A DNA stretch of 64,000 nt from TMED14 sp963925545 (GCA_963925545.1 CAWUSA010000008.1:19519-83518); one strand, 5' to 3'; shown: positions 16,701-26,001, counted from the first letter of the stretch. Numbers and translations: made by a program. Notes: generated from the sequence alone by a model not told the origin.

Positions 16701-17842
16701 TTCAAATCGCATCCCCCCAAGAAGACGAGGTATTCATCGCAAAAACCCTGATGGGAATGGAGGACGTCCTTCGTGATGAGCTATTAAAAATTGGCGCAAG
16801 AGATATTCACGTCATGCGTCGTGCCGTGCAATTCAAAGGTGACCTAGGCTTTTTGTACAAGGCAAATCTCTGTTTGGGGTCTGCACTTCGAATTCTTTGG
16901 TCCATTGCGCATTTATCTGCAGAGGATGGTGACGAACTGCGCGACAAGGTCAGAGAGATTCCGTGGGAAAACTACTTTGATGTGGACAAGACAATTGCTG
17001 TTTACGCAGTGGGAAGTCATCCAGGCATCAACCACACAGGCATGGCTGCCTTGTTGGTGAAGGATGGGATTGCTGATCGATTCAGAGACGTAATGGACAA
17101 ACGACCCAATGTGGACAGGGAGAATCCCGATGTGCGCATTGAGCTTTTCCTTAACCGACGCCAATGCATCGTCAGTTTGGATGCATCTGGTGAGAGCTTG
17201 CATCGTCGCGGTTACCGTCAGGACATGGGCCCTGCGCCCATGTCAGAGGTTCTAGCCAATGGTTTGGTTCGACTGACGGGTTACCGTGGGGACTACACCT
17301 TTATGGACGGCATGACGGGTTCTGGAACCCTAGCCATTGAAGCTGCCATTATTGCGGACCAGCTACCTCCGGGAATTTACCGCAAGCGATTTGCCTTCAC
17401 GCAGTGGTCCTGTTATGACAAGGAGCTGCATGCGGCCATTGAGGCCTCATCCTTGAAGCGGATCTCCGAGCGTTCGCTCAAGATTGTAGCCTGTGACCTT
17501 GGCGATTTATCAGCTGCTAAAACCAATGCGACAGCAGCCTTGGTTGATGAGCGGATTGAATGGCAGTCCATGGACTTCTTCGATTCCAAGCCGCCTACAG
17601 AACGAGGTATTTTGGTGTTAAACCCACCCTATGGCCACAAGATGGAGGTGGATGTGGATGACATGTATTCAAGCATTGGTGCGCATTTGAAGAAAGCCTA
17701 CAAAGGATGGACTGCCTGGGTGGTTATTCCCAGTGAAACTGCGGATCGGGCCATAGGCATGAGAGCTAGTCTCCGGTACCAATTCATGAACGGTGACATC
17801 GATTGTGATTGGGCTCAGTATGAAATTTTTGAAGGTAGCTGA
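16697..17842 (+). CDS. THUMP-domain RNA guanine/cytosine methyltransferase (RlmL/TrmN-like)
   Basis: 381 residues. An N-terminal THUMP-like RNA-binding domain (LMGMEDVLRDELLKIGARD through about residue 150) precedes a Rossmann methyltransferase domain with FMDGMTGSGTLAIEAA (motif I) and the N6/N2-amino methyltransferase motif LNPPYGHKM near residue 311. Proteins of this architecture methylate N2 of guanine in 23S rRNA (RlmL N-terminal half) or tRNA. The RlmK half is absent. The ATG lies in a four-base overlap with the upstream gene. Confidence 0.9.
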   Translation: MIQIASPQEDEVFIAKTLMGMEDVLRDELLKIGARDIHVMRRAVQFKGDLGFLYKANLCLGSALRILWSIAHLSAEDGDELRDKVREIPWENYFDVDKTIAVYAVGSHPGINHTGMAALLVKDGIADRFRDVMDKRPNVDRENPDVRIELFLNRRQCIVSLDASGESLHRRGYRQDMGPAPMSEVLANGLVRLTGYRGDYTFMDGMTGSGTLAIEAAIIADQLPPGIYRKRFAFTQWSCYDKELHAAIEASSLKRISERSLKIVACDLGDLSAAKTNATAALVDERIEWQSMDFFDSKPPTERGILVLNPPYGHKMEVDVDDMYSSIGAHLKKAYKGWTAWVVIPSETADRAIGMRASLRYQFMNGDIDCDWAQYEIFEGS

Positions 17843-17857
17843 TCCAACGATGATGCA

Positions 17858-20152
17858 ATGAGCCTTTTCGTCACATACTGGGTGGATGTCATCCTACCAT
17901 TGCCTGTGCATAGTGCATTCACTTATGCATGGGAAGGCGAGATAAAGCCTCAGCCAGGTCTTCGTGTGAATGTGTCATTTGGCCGCCAATCATGTGTCAT
18001 GGCTGTTGTGGTGGCCGTTCGAGAGACCTGTCCGAAGGGCATGGAGGTGAAGCCTATTTTGAAGGTGCTGGATACTTACCCCCGGATCACTATAGATCAA
18101 CTCGATCAATGGCGCTGGATGTCATCATACTACATGTGCCCTCCGGGACAGGTAATGGCTGCTGCGCTTCCTGCTTTTTTTAAGCCAGGACCTGAGGATG
18201 AGGGCCCCTTCCGCATCAGTGATGGCAAGACGGCTCATCTTCGGTGGCACTTGTTGAAATCAGAGGACGGTGGTATCAGCAAGGCCTTTGAGGGTTTGAG
18301 CCGGGCGCCAGCGCAAGCCAAGTTGCTTTTAGGGTACTTCCAGATCGCCATGGAGTGGGAGGAGGCAGACGACGATCGATACCCATGGGTGGCTCGCAAA
18401 GATTTGATGGACGCAACCAACGGGAGTGCTCCGCAGGTGCATGCCTTGATTGGTAAAGGCTTGTTAGAGGTGAGTGACCGACTGCCGGTGCAGTTGTTAG
18501 ACCCCAATAGAGCAGCCATTCCCTTGCCAGATTTAAGTGACAATCAATCCATTGCACACCAAGGTATTCTAGAAGGCTTGACCCGTCAGCAACCGGTTCT
18601 GCTTCACGGTGTGACTGGCTCTGGCAAGACGGAGATTTATTTGCATTTGATCACCAAGGCCATAGAGTCTGGCCAGCATGCCCTGTTGATGGTGCCAGAA
18701 ATAGCCTTGACAGTGCAGCTGCAACGACGCATCCATGAAGCCATAGGAATGGATCGCGTGAGGCTTTACCACAGCAAGATTTCAGAATCAGCAAGAAGGG
18801 ATTTGTGGGAGCATTTACTCAACCCTGATGCTGAACCCATTGTGGTTCTAGGTGCCCGCTCAAGCATATTTCTCCCTTTCAAAGACTTGGGACTCATTGT
18901 CATTGATGAGGAGCACGAGGTGAGCTACAAGCAACATGATCCAGCCCCTCGCTACCACGCCCGGGATTGTGCATTGTGGATGGCCAGGCAGATGGGGGCA
19001 GGCATTGTTTTAGGTTCTGCCACGCCGTCCATGGAGTCCTTTCACCATGCACAGGAAGGGAAATACCATTTGGTGGCACTGAATGAGCGATTCTCTGGCA
19101 CTGATTTGCCTGAAATCAAGGTGTTGAATTTGGCAAAGGCCATGTCATTGGACCAGATGCATGGCCCTTTGATTGGCGAGGCCAGGCAGGCAGCCAGTCA
19201 AGCCATAACCGCAGGCAATCAAGTCTTGGTTTTCCGCAACAGAAGGGGCTATTCACCCACCATGATTTGTCAGAACTGCGGGTTCACAGAGTCATGTGAT
19301 TATTGTGACGTGAGCATGACCTATCACAAGCAAGGGCATGAACTGCGTTGCCATTATTGTGGCACGGGGTACCGACCCCATGACCGTTGCAGCAACTGCA
19401 ACCATTCGGCTTGGATGACCAAGGGAACAGGGACGGAGCGCATTGAGGAGGACATGGCTGAACTCTTCCCCACTGCACGATTGCTCAGGATTGACTCCGA
19501 CAGCACAAGGAAAAAGCAATCCTTGAGCCAATTCGTTGCCTGGCTAGAGTCTGGCGAGGTGGACATGGTCATAGGAACGCAAATTCTCGGGAAAGGCCTG
19601 GATGTGTCAGGCATGGCATTGGCCATCATCTTAGATGCTGATGTGTTATTGCAATGGCCAGACTTCAGGGCCTTTGAAAGGGCTTATCAGATGCTCACCC
19701 AGGTGGCTGGAAGAACAGGTAGACGTCAAACGCAAGGCAAGGTTTTTATTCAGAGCTACACACCCGATCACCCCATCCTGGATCATGTCATCAAGGGCAG
19801 TTACCAAGCCATGGCTGAGGACGTGTTGAAGGACCGAAAGGCGCACCATTACCCACCCTTTGTGCGGCTTGTAAGGTTGGAGCTGAGGCATAAGCAAGCA
19901 AACAGGGTCAGGGAGGCGGCTTTGGTGCTGGTTGAGCGACTCAGCGAAGCTGTCGGTGGCGGTGTTCTTGGACCTGATGCACCAAGCATTGCAAGGATCA
20001 AAAATCATTACTTGCAGCATGTGTGGGTGAAGCTGTCAACAACTGGTAACCCCAAGCACATCAAGTTGAAGATTCGAAACACCATAAATGGGTTACAAAG
20101 TCAGCCTGATTACCGAAGCGTAAAGGTCGTTATGGACGTGGATCCGCAGTAG
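17858..20152 (+). CDS. priA: Primosomal replication restart helicase PriA
   Basis: 764 residues. PriA reloads the replisome at stalled forks. N-terminal 3'-binding domain starts FVTYWVDVILPLPVHSAFTY; Walker A GVTGSGKTEIY is near residues 250-260; DEEHE is the Walker B box near 350; the Cys-rich zinc module (CQNCGFTESCDYC, then LRCHYCGTG and CSNC) lies around 470-515; helicase C-terminal motifs include GTQILGKGLDVSG and QVAGRTGR. All eight expected Cys are present. Length is normal. Confidence 0.97.
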   Translation: MSLFVTYWVDVILPLPVHSAFTYAWEGEIKPQPGLRVNVSFGRQSCVMAVVVAVRETCPKGMEVKPILKVLDTYPRITIDQLDQWRWMSSYYMCPPGQVMAAALPAFFKPGPEDEGPFRISDGKTAHLRWHLLKSEDGGISKAFEGLSRAPAQAKLLLGYFQIAMEWEEADDDRYPWVARKDLMDATNGSAPQVHALIGKGLLEVSDRLPVQLLDPNRAAIPLPDLSDNQSIAHQGILEGLTRQQPVLLHGVTGSGKTEIYLHLITKAIESGQHALLMVPEIALTVQLQRRIHEAIGMDRVRLYHSKISESARRDLWEHLLNPDAEPIVVLGARSSIFLPFKDLGLIVIDEEHEVSYKQHDPAPRYHARDCALWMARQMGAGIVLGSATPSMESFHHAQEGKYHLVALNERFSGTDLPEIKVLNLAKAMSLDQMHGPLIGEARQAASQAITAGNQVLVFRNRRGYSPTMICQNCGFTESCDYCDVSMTYHKQGHELRCHYCGTGYRPHDRCSNCNHSAWMTKGTGTERIEEDMAELFPTARLLRIDSDSTRKKQSLSQFVAWLESGEVDMVIGTQILGKGLDVSGMALAIILDADVLLQWPDFRAFERAYQMLTQVAGRTGRRQTQGKVFIQSYTPDHPILDHVIKGSYQAMAEDVLKDRKAHHYPPFVRLVRLELRHKQANRVREAALVLVERLSEAVGGGVLGPDAPSIARIKNHYLQHVWVKLSTTGNPKHIKLKIRNTINGLQSQPDYRSVKVVMDVDPQ

Positions 20153-20194
20153 GCTGTTAGTCTGGAATTAAGTCAAGACTGAGCTATGATGCCA

Positions 20195-20458
20195 TCATTG
20201 TCCCTTTTTGGACTGCTTCTGACGGATACGATCCATTTCAGCTTCAATCAAAAACTCTTCATTCAGGAAATAGGCATTGAATCCATGAATAGCCAGGCCA
20301 ACACCCCAACCCATGGTTGGCCATATAGCCCACCAAGTGTCATCGGTGGTAAACCAATTGAGTACCCATAAAAAAGTCATCACGGGGATTTAGGTGGCCA
20401 GGTGGATCTTGAAGGCAATGCGTTCTTTGGCCATGTGGCGAATTTCGTTCTCAGTCAT
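20195..20458 (-). pseudogene. 2TM-domain protein gene interrupted by an in-frame TAA
   Basis: Translating from the ATG at 20458 gives TENEIRHMAKERIAFKIHLAT, then TAA (20392-20390), then in the same frame IPVMTFLWVLNWFTTDD, WWAIWPTMGWGVGLAIHGF and a charged tail. Read through, the 87-residue product matches the 2TM domain architecture: charged N-terminal helix, two membrane helices with the WxxWPxxGWGxGLxxH signature, then a charged C-terminus. A Tyr is common where the stop sits (HLA-x-Y), and TAA is one base from TAC or TAT. The start overlaps the end of the upstream pseudouridine synthase gene by eight bases. It is either a fresh nonsense mutation, a sequencing error, or the 3' part is made by internal initiation at 20380/20383. 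Confidence 0.75.
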
Positions 20459-21152
20459 GGAGGGGTTTTTTAAGGGCTTTCATGTTGGGCGGTGCGATAT
20501 GCCAAATGCCTTGTTTTGGGGGTGATGCGCTGAGGCTCACAAGGTCTTTCAAGGTTGGGTGGTTGAAAGCGATTGACTGCGCGTGCAGCCCGATGCTGTT
20601 GTCCTTGTTGCCTCGCCGGGCACCGTATTTCACATCACCTTGAACAGGGTGCCCAATTTTTGCCAGTTGGCATCGAATCTGGTGATGTCTGCCGGTCTCT
20701 AGGGTCACGGCCAACAGGCTGTATTTGTCCACTCGATGCATGACCTCATAGCTGAGTACAGCTTTTTTTGCCTGAGGAGTCATTGAAACAAAGCTCTTGT
20801 TGCGATTGCCATCGCGAAGGAGCATGTGTTCAAGCCGTGCCTTGTCATCAGCCACATGGCCTTCCACCAATGCCCAATACGATTTTTTCACTTCCCTGTT
20901 GGCAAACTGCGCATTCAACCGGGCCAATGCCTTGGATGTTTTCGCCAACACCACAAGGCCTGAAGTGGGGCGATCCAGTCGGTGCACGACACCGATGAAT
21001 GCCTTGCCAGACTTGTTGTGACGCTTTGCTACATCCAATTCAGCCCAGTCCTTCAAACAGGGGTCGCCAGTTTTATCGCCCTGCACAAGCAGGCCAGCAG
21101 GCTTATTGACGACCAACAGGTGGTTGTCCTCAAAAAGGATGGTAGGCTTCAT
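20451..21152 (-). CDS. RluA-family pseudouridine synthase
   Basis: 233 residues. Catalytic motif VVHRLDRPTSGLVVLAKT with the active Asp, plus LETGRHHQIRCQLAKIGHPV and GDVKYGA, typical of RluA/RluC/RluD enzymes. There is no N-terminal S4 domain, so it resembles the short RluA or TruC-like subgroup; its target (rRNA or tRNA) cannot be assigned. It lies 17 bases downstream of panB in the same orientation, a neighbourhood also seen in other Bacteroidota. Confidence 0.92.
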   Translation of the reverse strand: MKPTILFEDNHLLVVNKPAGLLVQGDKTGDPCLKDWAELDVAKRHNKSGKAFIGVVHRLDRPTSGLVVLAKTSKALARLNAQFANREVKKSYWALVEGHVADDKARLEHMLLRDGNRNKSFVSMTPQAKKAVLSYEVMHRVDKYSLLAVTLETGRHHQIRCQLAKIGHPVQGDVKYGARRGNKDNSIGLHAQSIAFNHPTLKDLVSLSASPPKQGIWHIAPPNMKALKKPLHD

Positions 21153-21169
21153 CTGGTATTAATATAGAA

Positions 21170-21988
21170 TCAGTAGGACTCATCCTTTGAAGGGAAGTCA
21201 TGTGACTTCACATCGCCTACATAGCTGTTGACTGCGCCTTGGATGGATTCAGACAAATTGAGGTAGCGTCTCAGGAAACGTGGACTGAACTCCGTGTTCA
21301 TCCCTAGCATGTCATGTAGTACCAACACCTGACCATCCACGTCGGGTCCAGCACCAATGCCAATGGTTGGTATATGCAGGGACTCACTAACCACCTTTGC
21401 CAATTGTGATGGGATTTTTTCCAGAACGATGGCAAAGCAGCCTGCGGCCTGCAAGGCCAGGGCATCTTCTTTGAGGCGCTTAGCCTCCTCTTCCTCTTTT
21501 GCGCGAACCGTGTAAGTGCCAAACTGGTAAATGCTTTGCGGGGTTAGACCCAAGTGGCCCATCACAGGGATGCCTGCACCCACAATGCGTGTCACGCTGT
21601 CCATGACAGTGCGTCCACCTTCAAGTTTGACTGAATGGCCGCCGGTTTCTTTCATGATGCGAATGGAAGAGTTTAAGGCCTCTGTAGGGTTTCCTTGGTA
21701 AGAGCCAAAAGGTAGATCCACCACAACCAGGGCGCGATCAACTGCCCTTACGACAGAGCTTGCATGGTCAATCATTTGATCCAAGGTGATTGGCAAGGTG
21801 GTTTCATGCCCAGCCATCACATTGCTCGCTGAATCCCCCACCAAAATGACATCGATGCCACCCTTATCTACCAATCCCGCCAGGGTGAAGTCATAAGCTG
21901 TTAGCATGGCGATTTTTTCACCGTTCCTTTTCATGTCAGCCAGGCTGTGAGTGGTGACTTTCTTGTAGTTTTTCTTTGCTGTAGACAT
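21170..21988 (-). CDS. panB: 3-methyl-2-oxobutanoate hydroxymethyltransferase
   Basis: 272 residues from the ATG at 21988. PanB makes ketopantoate for pantothenate and CoA synthesis. Seen: KIAMLTAYDFTLAGLVDKGG, VILVGDSASNVMAGHETTLP (metal-binding Asp), VVVDLPFGSYQGNPTEAL, KLEGGR, and MGHLGLTPQSIYQFGTYTVR. A longer in-frame start at 22045 is rejected because a TACTTTTG box lies between it and the chosen ATG. panC and panD are not present. Confidence 0.96.
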   Translation of the reverse strand: MSTAKKNYKKVTTHSLADMKRNGEKIAMLTAYDFTLAGLVDKGGIDVILVGDSASNVMAGHETTLPITLDQMIDHASSVVRAVDRALVVVDLPFGSYQGNPTEALNSSIRIMKETGGHSVKLEGGRTVMDSVTRIVGAGIPVMGHLGLTPQSIYQFGTYTVRAKEEEEAKRLKEDALALQAAGCFAIVLEKIPSQLAKVVSESLHIPTIGIGAGPDVDGQVLVLHDMLGMNTEFSPRFLRRYLNLSESIQGAVNSYVGDVKSHDFPSKDESY

Positions 21989-22007
21989 GTGGTCGTTGAA
22001 TTTGGCA

Positions 22008-22015
22008 CAAAAGTA
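22008..22015 (-). promoter_or_regulatory. -7 box of panB unit
   Basis: TACTTTTG on the minus strand, 19 bases before the panB ATG. Confidence 0.68.
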
Positions 22016-22046
22016 CCACCTTCCATTGACAGAGCCTATTGCCAAC

Positions 22047-22054
22047 TATCTTTG
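22047..22054 (+). promoter_or_regulatory. -7 box, 4 bases from the start codon of the 22059 gene
   Basis: TATCTTTG with a TTG at 22026-22028 (18-base spacer) as the -33 element; GCCC then ATG. It is one of the clearest leaderless arrangements here. Confidence 0.75.
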
Positions 22055-22058
22055 GCCC

Positions 22059-23123
22059 ATGATTTTTAGCATCCGCCACCTTTCTTTCTTTTTGCTGGTT
22101 TTAATAGGTGTGTCTGCCTGTGACAACACCCTGCAGGTGACTGCCCCCTTTGAAAACACTGCAGTGGTATACGGCACTTTGGATATGGGCAATGACACTC
22201 AGTTCTTTCGCATTGGCAGAGCGTACTTAGGTCAGGATGGACCTGTTGGTGGCATGCCCCACCCTGACAGCTTGTATTACCCGAGCATTGATGCCAGGGT
22301 GATCGCTGTGGCGCCCAATGGCGATATCAAGCAAACCTTCGTTCTTGCAGAAAGCAGTAATCGACCAAAAGACAGTGGCCTATTCACGGTTCAAGGTCAT
22401 CGCCTGTACAGCTTCATTTTTCCCAGTGACTATTTTACAGAAAATGGTGGTGTGCGACAAGATTTCACTTACCGCTTAGAGCTGAGGCTTCCGGGTAATG
22501 ATGAGGTGTTCGCTTATGGAGAAACCCCCATGGTTAATCAGTTCAGAATCAAAAAACCCACACCGATTGGCATACAGAAAATGTCCATCACTGCAACTAA
22601 GGGCTATAAAATCGAGTGGAAGCAGGCGGTCAATGCACGGATCTACCAGGGTTACATGGACTTTCTTTACATGGAAATGCCTGAGGGTCATCCTGAAGAT
22701 AGTGTGCGGTATACCGTTCGCTATGAAATGCCAACCGTGATTGGTTCAAGTTTAAGTGGAGGTGGCATCACGGCATCTACCACGATCAATTACCATGACT
22801 ATTTCACCTTTCTGGCAGAAAGTATCCCAGTGAAGCCTGATACCCTGCGCTGGTTCAGGCATATTGATATCCATATGGTTGCAGGCAGTGATGATCTAGC
22901 CACCTACATCAAGACCACACAGCCATCCAATAGCATTTTGCAGGACCCGCCTTTTTTCACCAACGTGAACAATGGGGCTGGTATTGTAGCGAGTACTCAG
23001 CATCTCTACCGACCTTTCATTGGGATTTCAACGTCCAGTGCAGATAGCCTCGTTTTTGGCAAATTGACATGCGCATTGCGCTTTGCAAGGGCTAGTAGCC
23101 TGGACACCTTGACCTGTAACTGA
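22059..23123 (+). CDS. Lipoprotein, DUF4249-like
   Basis: 354 residues from the ATG at 22059. The signal peptide ends in VSAC, giving lipidation at Cys20. The mature protein is beta-rich (VVYGTLDMGNDTQFFRIGRA, then an Ig-like stretch DFTYRLELRLPGNDEVFAYG) and could be a distant DUF4249-like outer-membrane lipoprotein, of the kind encoded near TonB receptors in Bacteroidota, though no receptor gene is nearby. Function unknown. It starts directly behind a -7 box and is separated from dnaK by 86 bases. Confidence 0.65.
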   Translation: MIFSIRHLSFFLLVLIGVSACDNTLQVTAPFENTAVVYGTLDMGNDTQFFRIGRAYLGQDGPVGGMPHPDSLYYPSIDARVIAVAPNGDIKQTFVLAESSNRPKDSGLFTVQGHRLYSFIFPSDYFTENGGVRQDFTYRLELRLPGNDEVFAYGETPMVNQFRIKKPTPIGIQKMSITATKGYKIEWKQAVNARIYQGYMDFLYMEMPEGHPEDSVRYTVRYEMPTVIGSSLSGGGITASTTINYHDYFTFLAESIPVKPDTLRWFRHIDIHMVAGSDDLATYIKTTQPSNSILQDPPFFTNVNNGAGIVASTQHLYRPFIGISTSSADSLVFGKLTCALRFARASSLDTLTCN

Positions 23124-23168
23124 CAAAATGACACCTTGAAAAGGGTCATTGGGCATTTGGTACAATGA

Positions 23169-23203
23169 TTGACCTATAGGGAGCAATTAGCAACCTATAA
23201 ATA
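23169..23203 (+). promoter_or_regulatory. Atypical dnaK upstream region with direct repeat
   Basis: No TAnnTTTG box is seen before dnaK. The segment holds TTGACC (23169-23174), two copies of ACCTATA at 23172-23178 and 23193-23199 (21-base period) and TATAAATAC just before the start. It may be a variant promoter with operator repeats; this is speculative. Confidence 0.3.
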
Positions 23204-23209
23204 CATACC

Positions 23210-25099
23210 ATGGGTAAAATTATTGGAATAGATCTAGGCACAACGAACTCGTGTGTCTCTGTTATGGAAGGCAACGAAGCTGTTGTCATCCCAAACTCTG
23301 AAGGCAAACGCACCACGCCATCCGTTATTGGATTTGTGGAAGGCGGCGAACGCAAAGTGGGCGACCCCGCGAAGCGTCAAGCCATCACCAACCCGACAAA
23401 GACCATTTACAGTGTCAAGCGTTTCATGGGCGAGACCTATAACAAGGTGACCAAAGAAGCAAAGCGCATGCCTTACAAGGTGGTCAAAGGCGAAAACAAC
23501 ACCCCTCGTGTGGAGATTGGTGACCGCAAATACACCCCACAGGAATTGTCAGCCATGATTCTTCAGAAGATGAAGAAAACAGCTGAAGATTACCTTGGTA
23601 CAAGCGTTGATGAAGCAGTGATCACTGTGCCAGCCTACTTCAATGACGCACAGCGTCAGGCAACCAAGGAAGCTGGTGAGATTGCTGGCCTCAAGGTTAG
23701 ACGCATCATCAACGAACCAACAGCTGCGGCATTGGCTTTTGGTATCGACAAAAAAGACGTGGATCAAAAAATTGCTGTATTTGATTGCGGCGGTGGCACC
23801 CATGACGTATCCATCTTGGAGCTTGGTGACGGGGTCTTTGAAGTGAAATCTACGGATGGCGACACCCATCTTGGTGGTGATGACTTTGACAACCGAATCA
23901 TTGATTGGCTGGCTGATGGATTCAAGGCTGATGAGGACTTTGATCTGCGCAATGACCCAGCTGCGATGCAGCGCTTGAAGGAAGCTGCTGAGAAAGCAAA
24001 AATTGAGCTGTCAAGCTCAACCACCACTGAAATTAACCTGCCCTACATCACGGCTACGGCAACAGGCCCTAAGCACTTGGTGAAGTCATTGACCCGTTCA
24101 GACTTTGAGCGCCTGGTTTCTGATTTGATTGAGCGCACAATTGCACCTTGCAAAAGCGCCCTGAAAAGCGCAGACTTGTCGGTGTCTGACATCGATGAAG
24201 TCATCCTTGTTGGAGGCACAACGCGCATCCCGGCTATCCAGGATGCTGTTAAGGCCTTTTTCAAAAAGGACCCAAGCAAAGGTGTGAACCCGGATGAGGT
24301 GGTAGCCATTGGTGCAGCCATTCAAGGGGGTGTGCTTTCTGGCGATGTGAAGGACGTGCTTCTTTTGGATGTGACACCCCTGTCTTTAGGTATTGAGACG
24401 ATGGGCCAGGTCATGACCACGCTCATTGAATCCAACACAACCATCCCTAGCAAGAAGTCTGAAGTTTTCTCAACTGCGGCGGACAATCAGCCAAGTGTTG
24501 AGATCCATGTCTTGCAGGGTGATCGCCCCATGTCTAAGGACAACAAGTCAATTGGTCGCTTTCACCTCGATGGCATTCCTCCAGCACAGCGTGGCACCCC
24601 TCAGGTTGAGGTCACCTTTGACATCGACGCCAACGGCATCTTGAATGTCAGCGCGAAGGATAAAACCACGGGCAAGGAGCAAAGCATTCGGATTGAGGCT
24701 TCTTCTGGCTTGAGTGATGATGACATTCAGCGCATGAAACAAGAAGCTGAATCCAACGCAGATTCTGACAAGAAGGCCCGCGAGGAGGCTGACAAGCTCA
24801 ATGCAGCTGATCAAATGGTCTTCCAAACGGAAAAGCAAATCAAGGAGTTTGGCGATAAGCTGGGCGACAAGAAGGCAGCTATTGAGTCTGCCTTAGAGGA
24901 ACTCAAGAAGGCGTATGCCAGCAAAGAGATTTCAGCTATTGATGCAGCCATGGAAGCCATGAATGAAGCCTGGAAATTGGCATCTGAAGAGATGGCTAAG
25001 GCTCAGCAGGAAACAGCTGCAGAGGCTGGCAATGAAGGTGATCCAGCTCCAGAAGCAGCTGATGATGTCACTGACGTTGAATTTGAAGAGGTGAAATAA
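23210..25099 (+). CDS. dnaK: Chaperone protein DnaK (Hsp70)
   Basis: 629 residues. ATP-dependent chaperone. ATPase domain begins KIIGIDLGTTNSCVSVMEG, with AVITVPAYFNDAQRQATKEA, RIINEPTAAALAFG, FDCGGGTHDVSILELG and VILVGGTTRIPAIQ. The substrate-binding domain includes LLLDVTPLSLGIETMG; the C-terminal lid ends in DVTDVEFEEVK, as usual for bacterial DnaK. One detail differs from many relatives: FDCGGGTHDVS where FDLGGGTFDVS is the common form. dnaJ and grpE are not adjacent. Confidence 0.98.
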   Translation: MGKIIGIDLGTTNSCVSVMEGNEAVVIPNSEGKRTTPSVIGFVEGGERKVGDPAKRQAITNPTKTIYSVKRFMGETYNKVTKEAKRMPYKVVKGENNTPRVEIGDRKYTPQELSAMILQKMKKTAEDYLGTSVDEAVITVPAYFNDAQRQATKEAGEIAGLKVRRIINEPTAAALAFGIDKKDVDQKIAVFDCGGGTHDVSILELGDGVFEVKSTDGDTHLGGDDFDNRIIDWLADGFKADEDFDLRNDPAAMQRLKEAAEKAKIELSSSTTTEINLPYITATATGPKHLVKSLTRSDFERLVSDLIERTIAPCKSALKSADLSVSDIDEVILVGGTTRIPAIQDAVKAFFKKDPSKGVNPDEVVAIGAAIQGGVLSGDVKDVLLLDVTPLSLGIETMGQVMTTLIESNTTIPSKKSEVFSTAADNQPSVEIHVLQGDRPMSKDNKSIGRFHLDGIPPAQRGTPQVEVTFDIDANGILNVSAKDKTTGKEQSIRIEASSGLSDDDIQRMKQEAESNADSDKKAREEADKLNAADQMVFQTEKQIKEFGDKLGDKKAAIESALEELKKAYASKEISAIDAAMEAMNEAWKLASEEMAKAQQETAAEAGNEGDPAPEAADDVTDVEFEEVK

Positions 25100-25114
25100 C
25101 CAACCTTTAAGCAC

Positions 25115-25144
25115 AAAAAAGGCGCCCAATGGGCGCCTTTTTTT
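25115..25144. terminator. Bidirectional intrinsic terminator between dnaK and GT2 gene
   Basis: GGCGCCC (25121-25127) pairs with GGGCGCC (25131-25137) across a 3-base loop, with AAAAAA on the left and seven T on the right, suitable for both converging transcripts. Confidence 0.92.
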
Positions 25145-25163
25145 GTTTCAAAAGCCTATGCGA

Positions 25164-25934
25164 TCAAAGAAAGTATTGAAGCAACCACCAGGCTAACCCC
25201 AATAAAATCAGCAAGGGAATTTTAGGAATCTTACCGTATTTCACGATGCAATAGATGGCCCGAACACCATCTTTCCAGCTGATTTTTTTACCCTCAGCAA
25301 ATGTTCTGCCGTAATAGCTGATGCCAACCTCATAGATGCGAATTTCAGGAATCTTTGAAATCTTTGCGGTTACCTCAGGCTCAAAGCCAAATCGCCGTTC
25401 CTTGAGTTGTAACCCTTGAATGATGTCAGTCCTGAATAGCTTGTAACAGGTCTCCATGTCAGTCAGGTTCAAATCCGTCATCATGTTTGATAAAAACGTC
25501 AAAAACTTGTTGCCTAGCGAATGCCAGAAAAAGAGGATGCGATGTGCATTGCCACCCATGAATCGTGAGCCATAGACGACATCAGCTTGTCCGTCAATGA
25601 CAGGCTTGAGAAGGTCCAAGTACTCCTCAGGGTCGTATTCCAAGTCAGCATCTTGAATGATCAAGTAATCCCCCGTTGCTGCGGCAATGCCAGTGTGCAA
25701 AGCTGCGCCCTTGCCTTTATTGACCTCGTGAGCCAAGTACTGGATGGGGAAGTCAGGGTTTTGCTTTTGGTAGCCCATGATGGTGCCTTGGGTGTCATCA
25801 CTGCTGCAATCGTTAACAATGATCAATTCCTTTCGCCAACCATCAGGGAGGTTCACGGCCTTGACCTTGTCAAGGATGTGGTGGATGGTGTTGGCCTCGT
25901 TGTAGGCCGGCATGATGATACTAAGGGTCTGCAT
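25164..25934 (-). CDS. GT2 glycosyltransferase, dolichyl-phosphate mannose synthase-like
   Basis: 256 residues. GT-A fold: SIIMPAYNEANTIHHILDKV, IVNDCSSDDTQGTI (nucleotide-binding Asp), KGKGAALHTGIAAATGDY and the metal-binding IQDADLEYDPEEY. After about residue 215 comes KISWKDGVRAIYCIVKYGK and one C-terminal hydrophobic helix. This resembles polyprenyl-phosphate sugar synthases that feed sugars to envelope glycans. It is the last gene after nhaC; a near match to the -7 box (TAATTTCG) sits five bases before its ATG, so it may have its own promoter. Confidence 0.88.
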   Translation of the reverse strand: MQTLSIIMPAYNEANTIHHILDKVKAVNLPDGWRKELIIVNDCSSDDTQGTIMGYQKQNPDFPIQYLAHEVNKGKGAALHTGIAAATGDYLIIQDADLEYDPEEYLDLLKPVIDGQADVVYGSRFMGGNAHRILFFWHSLGNKFLTFLSNMMTDLNLTDMETCYKLFRTDIIQGLQLKERRFGFEPEVTAKISKIPEIRIYEVGISYYGRTFAEGKKISWKDGVRAIYCIVKYGKIPKIPLLILLGLAWWLLQYFL

Positions 25935-26001
25935 GGGGGCGAAATTAACCCAAAAAGGTCAAGGAAGAGAAAGCTTGTCCGATCAAATGCAACGCCTTGC
26001 C

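Noticed and set aside
23127..23150. Imperfect inverted repeat AATGAC...GTCATT downstream of the 22059 lipoprotein gene
   Set aside because: Six paired bases with a bulge and no T-run; too weak to call a terminator.
23549..24321. Antisense open frames over dnaK
   Set aside because: They are shadows of the dnaK codon bias with no family match, promoter or start context.
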